Assembly: GCF_036289385.1 (NCBI RefSeq)
Contig: NZ_JAYFFH010000003.1
Location: 1 to 64,000, forward strand
DNA: 64,000 nt
Direction of reading: 5' to 3'
DNA from: Anaerofustis butyriciformans
GTDB lineage: Bacteria > Bacillota > Clostridia > Eubacteriales > Anaerofustaceae
Positions 30,883 through 40,737 of this stretch are shown piece by piece. Below the pieces are notes generated by a model. It was not told the origin of the DNA, made no database searches, and saw only the letters and a program-made list of their open reading frames with translations. A program made the position numbers and the translations under genes. Each line of letters begins with the position of its first letter. The first letter of the stretch is position 1.

Positions 30883-31950
30883 ATGGAAAAAGTTGATCCA
30901 AAAGTTTTGGTTAATCAAAAGAAAAATGCTATTAAATATTGTGGTGCAACAAATCCTGAATGTATCGATGATTATATAGCATTTGATGGTTACAAAGCAA
31001 AAGAAAAAGTTTTAAAAGGCGAAGTTGATGTAATTAAACTTGCAAGTGACGCTTTACTTGTTGATAGAAGAAAACAAGACGAACTTTGCTGTGATAATTG
31101 GAAAGGTGCTGAGGTTGTTGTTTGTGAAACACTAGATGCTTTAGCTGCTGCAGACAATAAAGTTTTAATCGAAGCTCCTCACGTAATTGTTGAATCAATG
31201 CTTATTGTTATGGAAGTAAGCGGTGCAAAAGAAGGTTATATTGTAGCAAAAGATGACCTTGCATTTAGAAGAGTATCAAAAGCTGTTAACGATGCAAAAG
31301 CTTACGGTTTATTAGATAAAGAAATAAGTGTTGTAAAAGAAAGCAAAGAAGGCTTAAATGTAAATGCAGAAATTTTAGCTAACTTACTTGTAATTGTTCA
31401 AGACAGCTATAAAACACTTCCTGAAAAAGGATTTAAAGGTGTTGCAATCGGTGGTAAAGTAAAAAATCCTGGAATTTACAATGTTGAAAACGGCGTTACA
31501 TATGAACAACTTATTGAACTTGCAGGTGGTGCAACAGGAAATGTTAAATCTATCAAAGTAGGAGCTCCTTATGGTGAATATTTACCAGCTTGTGAAGTTT
31601 CTAAACCTGTAAACTTTATGGCTTTAATGATGAATGGAATAATAAGAGGTACTGCTCTTGTTGTTGTTATCGATCAAACAACTGATATGGCAAAAGAAAT
31701 ATCAGATTACTTACAATTCTTATTAATTCAATCTTGCGGTAAATGTTTCCCTTGTAAGGTTGGGGTAAAAAGAATGGATGAAATGGTTAAGAAAATCGTT
31801 TCTGATATTTCAGAAAAAGATGATTACAGCAAAGTAAAAGCAATTGCAAAAAATATGAGTATTGGAACTCTTTGCCCTATAGGACAAAAGGGTGCCGCTC
31901 CTATTTTAAGTGCACTTGAAAATTTCAGTTCTGATTTTATAAAAGAGTAG
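30883..31950 (+). CDS. Reduced NuoF/HydB-like hydrogenase subunit
   Basis: This encodes 355 residues. The C-terminal half is clear: an SLBB domain (GFKGVAIGGKVKNPGIYNV, GGATGNVKSIKVGAPYGEYLP) and the [4Fe-4S] domain with C285, C288, C291 (SCGKCFPC) and C331 (TLCPIG). The N-terminal half keeps the APHVIVESMLIVMEVSGA segment. It lacks the GRGGAGFPTG NADH motif, the DEGDPGAF FMN motif and GAYICGEETAL. Full HydB proteins are much longer. It probably cannot bind NADH/FMN normally. It is in an operon with hydA, 19 bases apart. Confidence 0.8.
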   Translation: MEKVDPKVLVNQKKNAIKYCGATNPECIDDYIAFDGYKAKEKVLKGEVDVIKLASDALLVDRRKQDELCCDNWKGAEVVVCETLDALAAADNKVLIEAPHVIVESMLIVMEVSGAKEGYIVAKDDLAFRRVSKAVNDAKAYGLLDKEISVVKESKEGLNVNAEILANLLVIVQDSYKTLPEKGFKGVAIGGKVKNPGIYNVENGVTYEQLIELAGGATGNVKSIKVGAPYGEYLPACEVSKPVNFMALMMNGIIRGTALVVVIDQTTDMAKEISDYLQFLLIQSCGKCFPCKVGVKRMDEMVKKIVSDISEKDDYSKVKAIAKNMSIGTLCPIGQKGAAPILSALENFSSDFIKE

Positions 31951-31969
31951 TCAAGGAGTAAATGAAAAG

Positions 31970-33715
31970 ATGGTAAATTTAAAGATAAATAATGTTGATG
32001 TTTGCGTTGAAGATAAAACAACGGTTCTTGAAGCTGCAAGACAAATCGGAATTAATATTCCTACATTATGTTTTTTAGAACATAACAAAATTGGTGCTTG
32101 TAGAATGTGTGTAGTTGAAATTAAAGGTTCTGATGTTTTAAGAAGTGCTTGTAACTTCCCTGTAAAAGAAGGAATGGAAGTATTTACAAACTCTCCTAAA
32201 GTAAGAGAATCAAGAAAAAATACAATGGAACTTACACTTTCTGACCATAACAGAGATTGTACAACTTGTATAAGAAGCGGAAACTGTGAACTTCAAACTC
32301 TTGCAAATGATTTAGGAGTAAGCACTGTTCCTTTCAGCGGAGATTTTTCATCAGATGCATATGATGATAAATCTGTTTCAATCGTAAGAGATGAATCTAA
32401 ATGTATTTTCTGTAAAAGATGTATAAACACATGTAGTAAAATTCAAGGTATCGGTGCTTTAATCGGTAAAGATAACGGATTTGATTCAAAAGCAAGACCT
32501 GTTAAAGGTGATTATTTAGCTGATACAAACTGTATCAACTGTGGACAATGTGTTATTAACTGTCCTGTAGGTGCCTTAACTGAAAAAGTAAATGTAGATG
32601 AAGTATGGGAAGCATTATGTGATGAAAACAAACATGTTGTTGTTCAACCTGCTCCTGCAATAAGAGCTGCTCTTGGAGAAGAATTCGGATATGAAATCGG
32701 CACAGATGTAACAGGTAAAATGGTTGCTGCTCTAAGAAGACTTGGCTTTGATAAAGTTTTTGATACAGACTTTGGTGCTGATATGACAATTATGGAAGAA
32801 GCTCATGAACTTGTAGACAGAGTTACAAACGGAGGAACTCTTCCAATGCTTACAAGCTGTTGTCCTTCATGGGTTAAATTCTGTGAACAAGAATTCCCAG
32901 AACTTATTCCAAACCTTTCTTCTTGTAAATCACCTCAAGCTATGGCAGGTGCTTTAATAAAAACACACTATGCTGAAACTAATAATATTAATCCTGATGA
33001 TATTTATGTTGTAAGTGTTATGCCTTGTGTTGCTAAGAAATTTGAAGTTGGAAGAGAACAATTAATGGAAGGCGATAACTATGACAGCGATGTATGTATC
33101 ACAACAAGAGAACTTGCAAGAATGATTAAAGAAGCAGGTATTGACTTTAAAAATCTTGAAGATGAAGAATTTGATCCAATTTATGGTGAAAGTTCAGGTG
33201 CCGGCGTAATATTCGGTGCAACAGGCGGGGTTATGGAAGCTGCTGCAAGAACTGCAGTTGAAGCTATCACCGGTGAAGTATCTGAAAAAATTGATTATGA
33301 AGAAGTAAGAGGTCTTGAAGGACTTAAAGAAGCTGTAATCAAAGCTGGTGATAAAAAAATAAAAGTTGCTGTTGTTCACGGTGGAGCAAACATAAGAAAA
33401 CTTATGGATAAAGTTAAAAAAGGTGAAACTGATTATGACTTTATCGAATGTATGGCATGTCCTGGTGGATGTGTAAACGGTGGTGGACAACCAATCGTAA
33501 ACAGCCAACTTATTAATGCAGGTTTATCTCTTGCAAAAGAAAGAGCAAAAGTATTATATAACCAAGATAAGAACGTTAGACCAACAAGAAAATCTCATGA
33601 TAATCCAGCGGTTAAAAAAGTTTATGAAGAATATTTAGGTGAGCCAAATTCTCATAAAGCTCATGAAATTTTACATACAACATATGTTGACAGAAGTAAA
33701 GATATATTAAAATAA
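31970..33715 (+). CDS. hydA: [FeFe]-hydrogenase catalytic subunit
   Basis: This encodes 581 residues. Domains in order: plant-type [2Fe-2S] (C34, C44, C47, C61); His-Cys3 cluster (H93, C97, C100, C106); two [4Fe-4S] clusters (C145/148/151/155 and C188/191/194/198). The H-cluster domain has TSCCPSW (C297, C298), MPCVAKKFE (C353), and MACPGGCVNGGGQP (C497, C501). It has the domain set of the NAD-linked or bifurcating group A3 enzymes. It makes or uses H2 in the cytoplasm. The electron partner is uncertain because the adjacent subunit is reduced. Confidence 0.95.
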   Translation: MVNLKINNVDVCVEDKTTVLEAARQIGINIPTLCFLEHNKIGACRMCVVEIKGSDVLRSACNFPVKEGMEVFTNSPKVRESRKNTMELTLSDHNRDCTTCIRSGNCELQTLANDLGVSTVPFSGDFSSDAYDDKSVSIVRDESKCIFCKRCINTCSKIQGIGALIGKDNGFDSKARPVKGDYLADTNCINCGQCVINCPVGALTEKVNVDEVWEALCDENKHVVVQPAPAIRAALGEEFGYEIGTDVTGKMVAALRRLGFDKVFDTDFGADMTIMEEAHELVDRVTNGGTLPMLTSCCPSWVKFCEQEFPELIPNLSSCKSPQAMAGALIKTHYAETNNINPDDIYVVSVMPCVAKKFEVGREQLMEGDNYDSDVCITTRELARMIKEAGIDFKNLEDEEFDPIYGESSGAGVIFGATGGVMEAAARTAVEAITGEVSEKIDYEEVRGLEGLKEAVIKAGDKKIKVAVVHGGANIRKLMDKVKKGETDYDFIECMACPGGCVNGGGQPIVNSQLINAGLSLAKERAKVLYNQDKNVRPTRKSHDNPAVKKVYEEYLGEPNSHKAHEILHTTYVDRSKDILK

Positions 33716-33738
33716 AAAAGACCCTTAAGGGTCTTTTT
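33714..33738. terminator. Bidirectional terminator after hydA
   Basis: AAAAAAGACCC and GGGTCTTTTTTT pair around TTAA. It also serves the convergent lipoprotein gene. Confidence 0.9.
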
Positions 33739-33741
33739 TTA

Positions 33742-34248
33742 TTATTTCTCTTTCTCTTCAAAAAGAGATAAAATTGTATCCATTACCTCATTGTTATCAT
33801 AAGAAATTACATATATAAAATAATTTCCGTTTTCGTAGAATGTTCTGTTTAAGACAAGATTGTATTCTGTTCTATCTTGTTCTTTCCATATTTTTTCATA
33901 ATTTATCATGTATTTATCTAATGCTTCTTTTACTTTTTCTTTATTTTCTTCTTTTACGTTTGCAATGATGAATAAAGAACTTTTAGAAGAGAGTGCAGAT
34001 TGTTTTATTATAATTTCATTGAAATCTTCTTTATTTAACTTATATATGTTTTTTATTTCTTCATCGCTTGGCACTGTCATATTATAAAATATAGGAAGAT
34101 TTTTCCCGTTTTTTTCATAGGTTAAATCTTCAAGTTTTATTGCCGTTTTATTGAGATTTAAAGTTGTTACATAGTCTTTTTTATCCCCGCACCCTGTAAA
34201 AATAATTAAGCAGATAAATAATAAAATTATAAAACATTTTTTTTTCAT
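33742..34248 (-). CDS. DUF4358-type lipoprotein
   Basis: This encodes 168 residues. A signal peptide ends in the lipobox FTGCGDK (Cys about residue 20). The mature part has the DUF4358 character: SALSSKSSLFIIANVKEENKEKVKEALDKY. It overlaps the upstream phosphodiesterase gene by 4 bases, so the two are co-translated. It is located on the outer face of the membrane; function unknown. Confidence 0.75.
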   Translation of the reverse strand: MKKKCFIILLFICLIIFTGCGDKKDYVTTLNLNKTAIKLEDLTYEKNGKNLPIFYNMTVPSDEEIKNIYKLNKEDFNEIIIKQSALSSKSSLFIIANVKEENKEKVKEALDKYMINYEKIWKEQDRTEYNLVLNRTFYENGNYFIYVISYDNNEVMDTILSLFEEKEK

Positions 34249-34955
34249 TTATTTCCTCTTTTTAAAATTTTGTCTGCGATATTTGTTATTATCATATCCA
34301 CATCCAAATGTTTTATATAATTATATGCAAGCATATTGTTAATAGTATAACAATTTATTTTTATGTTATTTTCTTTTGCTTCCTTTACTATTTTTTTATC
34401 TATATCTAAAAAATGAGGATGTATTGCATCAAATTTGTTATCTACTGCATATTTAACGATATTATCAAAAAATCCTTGATATAATGCTCCGACTTTTATT
34501 TCTTTGTCTATATCTTTTACTATTTTTAACGCTCTATGGTCAAAGGAGGAAATTATGATTTTGTCTTTTATTTCATAATCGTTTATTAAATTTAAAACCT
34601 TTTCTTCTATACCACTATAAATTTCACTTGATGCTTTTAATTCTATATTTAAAATAATATTTTTGTTTTTTATAAGTTCCAATACTTCAAACAGCTGAGG
34701 AATAGATTCAATATCATTTACTTTTATTTCTTTTAGTTCTTCATAAGTTAAATCTTTTATATAAGAGTTGTTATTACACATTCTTTTTAAATCGAAATCG
34801 TGAAATACAACTATCTTTTCATCTTTTGTAAGATGAACATCAAGTTCAATTCCATCAATATCATATTTTAATGCTTCTTTAAAAGAACTAATTGTATTTT
34901 CCGGTTTTATATTAAGCATTCCTCTATGTGCACATATTTTTGACATTTTATTCAC
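34245..34955 (-). CDS. Glycerophosphodiester phosphodiesterase
   Basis: This encodes 236 residues. Motifs: AHRGMLNIKPENTISSF (catalytic HRG and metal-binding PENT), DGIELDVHLTKDEKIVVFHDFDLKRM (Glu, Asp, His ligands), ILNIELK, and the final GADMIITN-like DVDMIITN. It splits glycerophosphodiesters to glycerol-3-phosphate and alcohol. There is no signal peptide, so it is cytoplasmic (UgpQ-like). Confidence 0.93.
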   Translation of the reverse strand: MNKMSKICAHRGMLNIKPENTISSFKEALKYDIDGIELDVHLTKDEKIVVFHDFDLKRMCNNNSYIKDLTYEELKEIKVNDIESIPQLFEVLELIKNKNIILNIELKASSEIYSGIEEKVLNLINDYEIKDKIIISSFDHRALKIVKDIDKEIKVGALYQGFFDNIVKYAVDNKFDAIHPHFLDIDKKIVKEAKENNIKINCYTINNMLAYNYIKHLDVDMIITNIADKILKRGNK

Positions 34956-35059
34956 CTTCTTTTGTCTAATATATAATACTTTAAAAATAAATACAATATG
35001 TTAAGTTATCATAAATTAAAATTATCGGAATATAAATATAATAAGTTAGGAGGAAAAAT

Positions 35060-36124
35060 ATGTTAAATATTAATAATGAAGAATTTGTTAATTTGAAAAA
35101 CGATAATGCAAAAATGCATTTTGATATAAAAGAAAATGAAGATTTTCTTTCTATTACTTTGAAAATAACTTCTCTTCCAATAAGTGAATATGCTGTTGTT
35201 TTTATCATGGGAAATAGAGAATATACTGCGGCTATATTTAAAACAGAAAAAGAAAAGAATTTACAAAAAATAATAAATATAGAAAAAAATAAAGTAGAGA
35301 GTTTTAATAAGATTGAAATAGTTGATATATATTCAGGTGAAATCTTATTTGATTATGAAAATGAAAAAGAACTTGATATACCTTTTTTTGATGAAAAAAG
35401 AAAAGAATCGGAAAAGAATATTTTAAAAGAAGATATAAATATTATAAAAGAAGAAAATGAATTAATGGATTTGAATCTAAATAATCAAATAAAACCTGAA
35501 AATGAAAAGGAAGAGGAAGATGAAAAGGAAGATAAAAATTCTATTTTAGAAAAAGAAGAACAGCTGGATATTTTGGAAGATTTATTTGATATTTTTTCAA
35601 ATAAAAATGAAAAAGAAAATAATAAAAATATAAATGATGAAAAAGAAATAAATCAAGAATTTGAATTTCAAGATAAAGATGAAGAAGAAGATAAAAATAA
35701 AATAAAAAAAATAATTAATGCAAATAATATATTAATAGATGATGTTTTAAAAAATTTTTCATTAGAAAATTTTACTGATTTAGATAGTAATTATAAGTTC
35801 TACATAATGGATGAATTTGAAGAAAAATTAAATAATATTAATATTATTTATAATGGTTTTGTTATGCCAATACTTTATCCTTATATGGGATTTAAAAATA
35901 AAAATTTAGAAAATGCAATTCTTCCAAGCTGGATTTTTGGAAAGTTTTTTAAAGATGAAGAAGTTAAATATTATATTTACGGTGTACTTGGTTCAAAAAA
36001 AGATAATACACAGCCTTTTATGGGCTCAACGGGATTTATTTATTATGAACCGACGGTTTATGACGGCTTTGGATACTGGCTTATGTACATAAGTGTAAGT
36101 ACGGGAAAAATTTGTCTGCTTTGA
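35060..36124 (+). CDS. Two-domain protein with long acidic linker, unknown
   Basis: This encodes 354 residues with a TAGGAGGA site. Residues 1-105 form an alpha/beta domain (DFLSITLKITSLPISEYAVVF). Residues 110-220 are a Glu/Lys/Asn/Asp low-complexity linker. Residues 230-354 form a second domain with NIIYNGFVMPILYPYMGFKN, PSWIFGKFF, KYYIYGVLGSK and FGYWLMYISVSTGKI. Such C-terminal patterns occur in uncharacterised clostridial proteins. No signal peptide. I do not recognise a function; the YhcN-like neighbour hints at an envelope or spore context. Confidence 0.6.
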   Translation: MLNINNEEFVNLKNDNAKMHFDIKENEDFLSITLKITSLPISEYAVVFIMGNREYTAAIFKTEKEKNLQKIINIEKNKVESFNKIEIVDIYSGEILFDYENEKELDIPFFDEKRKESEKNILKEDINIIKEENELMDLNLNNQIKPENEKEEEDEKEDKNSILEKEEQLDILEDLFDIFSNKNEKENNKNINDEKEINQEFEFQDKDEEEDKNKIKKIINANNILIDDVLKNFSLENFTDLDSNYKFYIMDEFEEKLNNINIIYNGFVMPILYPYMGFKNKNLENAILPSWIFGKFFKDEEVKYYIYGVLGSKKDNTQPFMGSTGFIYYEPTVYDGFGYWLMYISVSTGKICLL

Positions 36125-36207
36125 TAGAAAATAATACTTTTTAAGCAATTTATTACCAGCATATAAAATTCTTCTTTCTAAATACTAATACAGAAAGGAG
36201 GATTTTA

Positions 36208-36831
36208 ATGAATAAAAAAACTTTAATGGTTATGATTATTTCTGCTTTTATGTTAACTTCTTTTGTAGGATGTGGAAATTCAAATACAGATAATGCTGTA
36301 AAAAATCAAATGAATAATGCTGCAAATGATGTTAAGGATAGCGCAGAAAATATTGGAAATGATGTAAAAAACGGTGCTGAAAATTTAACGGAAGATTTAA
36401 CAGGAAATAATTCTTCTGAAAGCGTGAAAAATAATAATGGCATAAACCCTTATCAATTTGATTATAACGGAATGTATAGAGAATATACAAACAATGATTC
36501 CGGATATTATGAATCCTCAGAGTCATATAAATATAAACAAGAAGGGGACGGCGTTTATACATCAGTGAAGAAAATTTCCGGAATTGAAGATGTGAAAATT
36601 GCATTAATAGGTGATAAAGCATACTGTGCAGTAAAGACAAAAACAGGTTCTTCAAGTTTATCAGATGAAAAAAAGGGTAAAATTAGCACTTTAATTAAAG
36701 AAAAATATCCTCAAGTAAAAAATGTTTATTTTTCTGATAAAGTGGAACACTATAACTCTTTAAGTAGTGCGATAAAACAAGGGCTTGATAATATAACAGA
36801 CGATATATTAAATTTATTTGAATTAAAATAA
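36208..36831 (+). CDS. YhcN/YlaJ-type lipoprotein
   Basis: This encodes 207 residues with a signal peptide and lipobox FVGCGNS (Cys about residue 22). A helical repeat (NAANDVKDSAENIGNDVKNGAENL) is followed by a C-terminal domain with SVKKISGIEDVKIALIGDKAYCAV and IKEKYPQVKNVYFSD, the YhcN/YlaJ pattern found in spore-former lipoproteins. A strong AAAGGAGG site precedes it. Confidence 0.75.
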   Translation: MNKKTLMVMIISAFMLTSFVGCGNSNTDNAVKNQMNNAANDVKDSAENIGNDVKNGAENLTEDLTGNNSSESVKNNNGINPYQFDYNGMYREYTNNDSGYYESSESYKYKQEGDGVYTSVKKISGIEDVKIALIGDKAYCAVKTKTGSSSLSDEKKGKISTLIKEKYPQVKNVYFSDKVEHYNSLSSAIKQGLDNITDDILNLFELK

Positions 36832-36832
36832 T

Positions 36833-36857
36833 AAAAGGCACTTAATGTGCCTTTTTT
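36833..36857 (+). terminator. Terminator of the YhcN/YlaJ-type gene
   Basis: AAAAGGCAC and GTGCCTTTT pair around TTAAT with a T run. The 220 bases beyond it are very AT-rich and hold the start region of the cdaA operon; I see no further element there. Confidence 0.88.
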
Positions 36858-37083
36858 ATATTGATTTTTATAAGTACATAATTATAATATTAATTTAAAA
36901 TTTAGTTTAACGTACTTTAAAAAAATTTTATATGAATTAATTTATATATTAATATTTCATTAAATTTAAACAATTTTAATAAAATAATGTATAATATTAT
37001 TGTGTTTTCACTATTGAAAATATTAAAAAAATAATATAAGTCAATAATATAAAAAATAAATTTACTTAGGGAAGGTAATGATA

Positions 37084-37944
37084 ATGTCTCAGATAACATC
37101 GTTGTTTACTCAAATTTTTGAGTCCTTTAGCATATTATCTGCCGTTGATATTCTTATAATGACATTTATTATATATGCAATTATAAGACTTATAAAAGGA
37201 ACTCAGGCAGAACAGGTTGCAAAGGGGATAATTATAATTTTGGTTATCACTCAGGTCAGTGATTGGTTAGGGCTTGTAACCGTAAACTTTGTTTTTAAAA
37301 ATATAATAACCGTAGGATTTTTAGCTTTGCTTATTATGTTTCAGCCAGAGCTTAGAAAAATGCTTGAAACAATCGGTAAAACAAATGTAAAAAACATAAA
37401 AGATATTTTTGTTGACAAAGATTTAGATTCTCCTTCTGTTGCGGTGGATCAAATTGTTCAAAGTATAAGTGATTTATCAAAGACAAAAACAGGACTTCTT
37501 GTTGTTATAGAAAGACAGGTTCCTCTTGATGATGTTGTAGAAACCGGGGTAAAACTTGATAGTTTATTAAGTACAGAGCTTATCAATAATATTTTTCAAT
37601 ATGCTACACCTCTTCATGACGGTGCTGTAATAATAAATAGAGAAACTTTAAGAATAAGGGCTGCGGCATGTCTGCTTCCTCTTTCTCAAAATAAACAACT
37701 TTCAACAAGTATAGGAACAAGACATCGTGCAGGAATTGGAATAAGTGAACATTCAGACTGTGTTTCATTAATGGTATCCGAAGAAACAGGTGTTATTTCT
37801 TATGCTATTAATGGGAAACTATCAAGGTTCGTGGGGGAAAGAGGTATAAGAAGAATTCTTACTGAAATTTTAGTAGAAGAACCTGCTCATAAAAATTCTA
37901 AATCAAAAATATTAAGGAGAAAAGGTAGCAATGGGAAAGAATAA
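37084..37944 (+). CDS. cdaA: Diadenylate cyclase CdaA
   Basis: This encodes 286 residues from ATG 37084 after GGGAAGG; ATG 37078 is too close to the site. Three N-terminal membrane helices are followed by the DAC domain, with catalytic DGA (D179-A181, in LHDGAVIIN) and RHR (213-215, in GTRHRAGIG). It makes c-di-AMP from two ATP. The following genes, cdaR and glmM, are its known regulators and neighbours in Bacillota. Confidence 0.95.
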   Translation: MSQITSLFTQIFESFSILSAVDILIMTFIIYAIIRLIKGTQAEQVAKGIIIILVITQVSDWLGLVTVNFVFKNIITVGFLALLIMFQPELRKMLETIGKTNVKNIKDIFVDKDLDSPSVAVDQIVQSISDLSKTKTGLLVVIERQVPLDDVVETGVKLDSLLSTELINNIFQYATPLHDGAVIINRETLRIRAAACLLPLSQNKQLSTSIGTRHRAGIGISEHSDCVSLMVSEETGVISYAINGKLSRFVGERGIRRILTEILVEEPAHKNSKSKILRRKGSNGKE

Positions 37945-39148
37945 TAGTAAAATAGTAACTTTATTGATATCTTTTTTGCTAGCTCTTCTTTTATGGGTAT
38001 ATGCAAATAATGATAGTGACAACATTGTATACAGTAAAATCGAAGATATACCTATTGTTCTTACAAATACTTCAATACTAGAGCAAAATGATTTTATTAT
38101 TTCTGTTTCAACTGATAATATAGACAGTATGAAAATTTATGGAAAAGGCTCTTTAGTAAAAAGTCTTGATAACAAAAATATACAGGCAAGTGTAGATTTA
38201 AAAGATATTTCAAGCGAAGGGACTTATACACTAAATATTAATATAAAAGGTGTTCCAAATGATGTTACTATAGTTGATCAAAATCCAAATACCATTAAGG
38301 TTACAGTTGATAAGATAGGCAATAAAAGTTTAAGTGTTCCTGTTATAAAATCAACAGGACAGGTAAAGGAAGGATATAGTGTATTGTCGCTTTCTTCCGA
38401 AGTAGAAGATGTTAATATAAGCGGTCCTTCTGATAGTGTTGATAAAGTTGAAGCTATAATGGGAAATGTTGATGTAACAAATAAAAGTGGTGACTTTTCG
38501 TCTCCTGCAACACTTTATGCCGTTGATGCAAACAATAAGAAAATAGAGGATGTAACTTTATCTCCTGCTACAACAAACGTAAAAGTTTCAATCGGTAAAG
38601 TAAAAAATGTTCCCATAAAAGTAAAAACATCAGGAAGTGTTATGGATGGGTATAAGGTTACTTCTATTAAACCAAGTGTAACAACCGTAACTATTTCCGG
38701 AAAGGATGAAATTTTAAATACGGTAAATGAGATTAATACTGAAAGTATTTCTTTAGACGAAGTTAATGAAACCTTTGAAAAAAATGTTAAATTAGATATT
38801 CCTCAGGGTATTCACATTGTAAACGCAAAAGATAGTATTGGAGTTAATGTATTTATAGACAAACAAAATCAAAAAACCGTATATATAAATTCATTTACTT
38901 TTGACTATTTAGGAAGTGGGCTTACTGCAGAAGTTTTGGATGAAAATATAAGTGTTCTTCTATCAGGAGAAGAAGAGGATTTAAGTTCCATATCAGAAAA
39001 AAATCTTACCGGTTCAATTGATTTATCAGGATTAAAAGAAGGCGAATATAATGTTGATATAAAAATTAGTACACAAGGCTTACCTGAAGGTGTAAGTATA
39101 AAAAGTGTAAGCCAAAACAGTGTTTTGGTAAAAATAACAAAGGAATAA
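37931..39148 (+). CDS. cdaR: CdaR: YbbR-repeat regulator of CdaA
   Basis: This encodes 405 residues, overlapping cdaA by 14 bases. An N-terminal membrane helix (VTLLISFLLALLLWVYANN) is followed by about four YbbR repeats outside the membrane (each with a VxVxIKxxG or similar strand and a VxISGP/VTISGK turn). In other Bacillota CdaR binds CdaA and modulates its activity. Confidence 0.92.
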   Translation: MGKNNSKIVTLLISFLLALLLWVYANNDSDNIVYSKIEDIPIVLTNTSILEQNDFIISVSTDNIDSMKIYGKGSLVKSLDNKNIQASVDLKDISSEGTYTLNINIKGVPNDVTIVDQNPNTIKVTVDKIGNKSLSVPVIKSTGQVKEGYSVLSLSSEVEDVNISGPSDSVDKVEAIMGNVDVTNKSGDFSSPATLYAVDANNKKIEDVTLSPATTNVKVSIGKVKNVPIKVKTSGSVMDGYKVTSIKPSVTTVTISGKDEILNTVNEINTESISLDEVNETFEKNVKLDIPQGIHIVNAKDSIGVNVFIDKQNQKTVYINSFTFDYLGSGLTAEVLDENISVLLSGEEEDLSSISEKNLTGSIDLSGLKEGEYNVDIKISTQGLPEGVSIKSVSQNSVLVKITKE

Positions 39149-39155
39149 TATTAAA

Positions 39156-40727
39156 GTGAGAAAATATTTAATAGAAAATATAAAAATAAATATAGATAAT
39201 TTATCGGGAGTAGGCGAGAGAGAAGCTATAATAAACAAACTTAGATTAACTGAACAAAAAGTAAAACATTTTAAAATTTTAAGAAAGTCTTTAGATGCAA
39301 GAAAAAGATATAGTGACGGGATTTATTATGTATACAGTGTTACATTGGATTATCCTGTAAAACCTCATAATGTAGGGTTTAAAGTAAGTTTATATAAAGA
39401 AAAAAGTATTCCTAAACTGGATTTAACAAAGAAAAAAAATATTAATCCAATAGTTGTAGGTAGTGGACCAAGCGGTCTTTTTGCCGCTTTATACCTTGCG
39501 AAAATGGGATATGAACCTCTTGTTTTTGAAAGAGGAGAGGATATAAAAAACAGAGTTAAGACAGTTAAAAATTTCTTTGATAATGGGGTATTAAATGAAA
39601 ATTCCAATGTTCAGTTCGGACTTGGAGGGGCTGGAACTTTTTCAGATGGAAAAATAAATTCCAGAATAAAAGGAAATTTAAAATATGAAGTTTTAGATAC
39701 CTTTATAAAATGTGGTGCACCAAAAGATATAAGATATCTTAATAAACCTCATCTTGGTACAGATAAATTAAGAGTAATTGTAGATGATTTAAAAGCACTG
39801 ATAGAATATTACGGTGGAAAGTTCTATTTTAATTCTACCGTTACTGATTTAATTATAGAACAAAACGAGATAAAAGGTGTTATAATAAACGATAAAGATG
39901 AATACTTATCGGATACTGTTGTTCTTGGTATAGGCAATGGAGCAAGGGATACTTTTAAAATGCTTGCAAAACATAATGTTAATATGGAAAACAAGCCTTT
40001 TGCCGTAGGGTTTAGGGTTGAGCATTTAAGAGAAGATATAGATAGTTGTTGTTATGCATCTTATGCCGGACATAGTGAACTTGGAGCAGGAAGTTACAAT
40101 CTTACCTTCCATGATGAAAATACAAAAAAAGGGATATATTCATTCTGTAACTGTCCTGGTGGTGTAGTAATTGCAGGTGCAAGTTCAAAAGGTCAAGTTG
40201 TTACAAACGGAATGAGTTTTAGAAGCAGAAATATGATAAATACAAACTCCGCAATAGTAGTAAACGTAAATGAAAATGACTATGGAAGAGGACTTTTTGC
40301 AGGAGTTGAATTTCAAGAAAAACTTGAAAGAAAAGCTTTTGAAATGGGTGGAAAAGATTATAAAGCTCCTTATATGAAGATAACTGATTTTTTAAATATA
40401 AAAGGCAGTGTTGATGTTAAACCAAGTTATTTGCCTGGAGTAAAGGAATGTGACTTGAATGAACTTCTACCTGATAATTTAATATCATCAATAAAAGATT
40501 CTTTTGGTTATTTCCATGGATTTTTTAACACCTTCTATAATGGTATAATAACCGGAGTTGAAACAAGAACTTCATCTCCTATAAGAATTTTAAGAGATAA
40601 AATAACTTTAGAAAGTGAAAATATAAAAGGGCTTTATCCTGTAGGAGAAGGTGCGGGATACGCCGGCGGTATACTTTCCAGTGCTGTCGACGGCATAAAA
40701 GCGGCTCAAGCAATAAACGAAAATTAA
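39156..40727 (+). CDS. FAD-dependent oxidoreductase (COG2509 type)
   Basis: This encodes 523 residues from GTG 39156. Residues 1-80 are a small N-terminal domain. The FAD site is PIVVGSGPSGLFAALYLAKMGY (about residue 97), and a conserved NSNVQFGLGGAGTFSDGKIN follows. FCNCPGGVVIAGAS and LYPVGEGAGYAGGILSSAVDG complete the family signature. It is an uncharacterised dehydrogenase family. It sits between cdaR and glmM, which are adjacent in Bacillus. Confidence 0.9.
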   Translation: MRKYLIENIKINIDNLSGVGEREAIINKLRLTEQKVKHFKILRKSLDARKRYSDGIYYVYSVTLDYPVKPHNVGFKVSLYKEKSIPKLDLTKKKNINPIVVGSGPSGLFAALYLAKMGYEPLVFERGEDIKNRVKTVKNFFDNGVLNENSNVQFGLGGAGTFSDGKINSRIKGNLKYEVLDTFIKCGAPKDIRYLNKPHLGTDKLRVIVDDLKALIEYYGGKFYFNSTVTDLIIEQNEIKGVIINDKDEYLSDTVVLGIGNGARDTFKMLAKHNVNMENKPFAVGFRVEHLREDIDSCCYASYAGHSELGAGSYNLTFHDENTKKGIYSFCNCPGGVVIAGASSKGQVVTNGMSFRSRNMINTNSAIVVNVNENDYGRGLFAGVEFQEKLERKAFEMGGKDYKAPYMKITDFLNIKGSVDVKPSYLPGVKECDLNELLPDNLISSIKDSFGYFHGFFNTFYNGIITGVETRTSSPIRILRDKITLESENIKGLYPVGEGAGYAGGILSSAVDGIKAAQAINEN

Positions 40728-40737
40728 GGGGGTTAAT

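Noticed and set aside
36858..37083. Riboswitch upstream of cdaA
   Set aside because: The region is uniformly AT-rich and shows no conserved stem pattern that I recognise.
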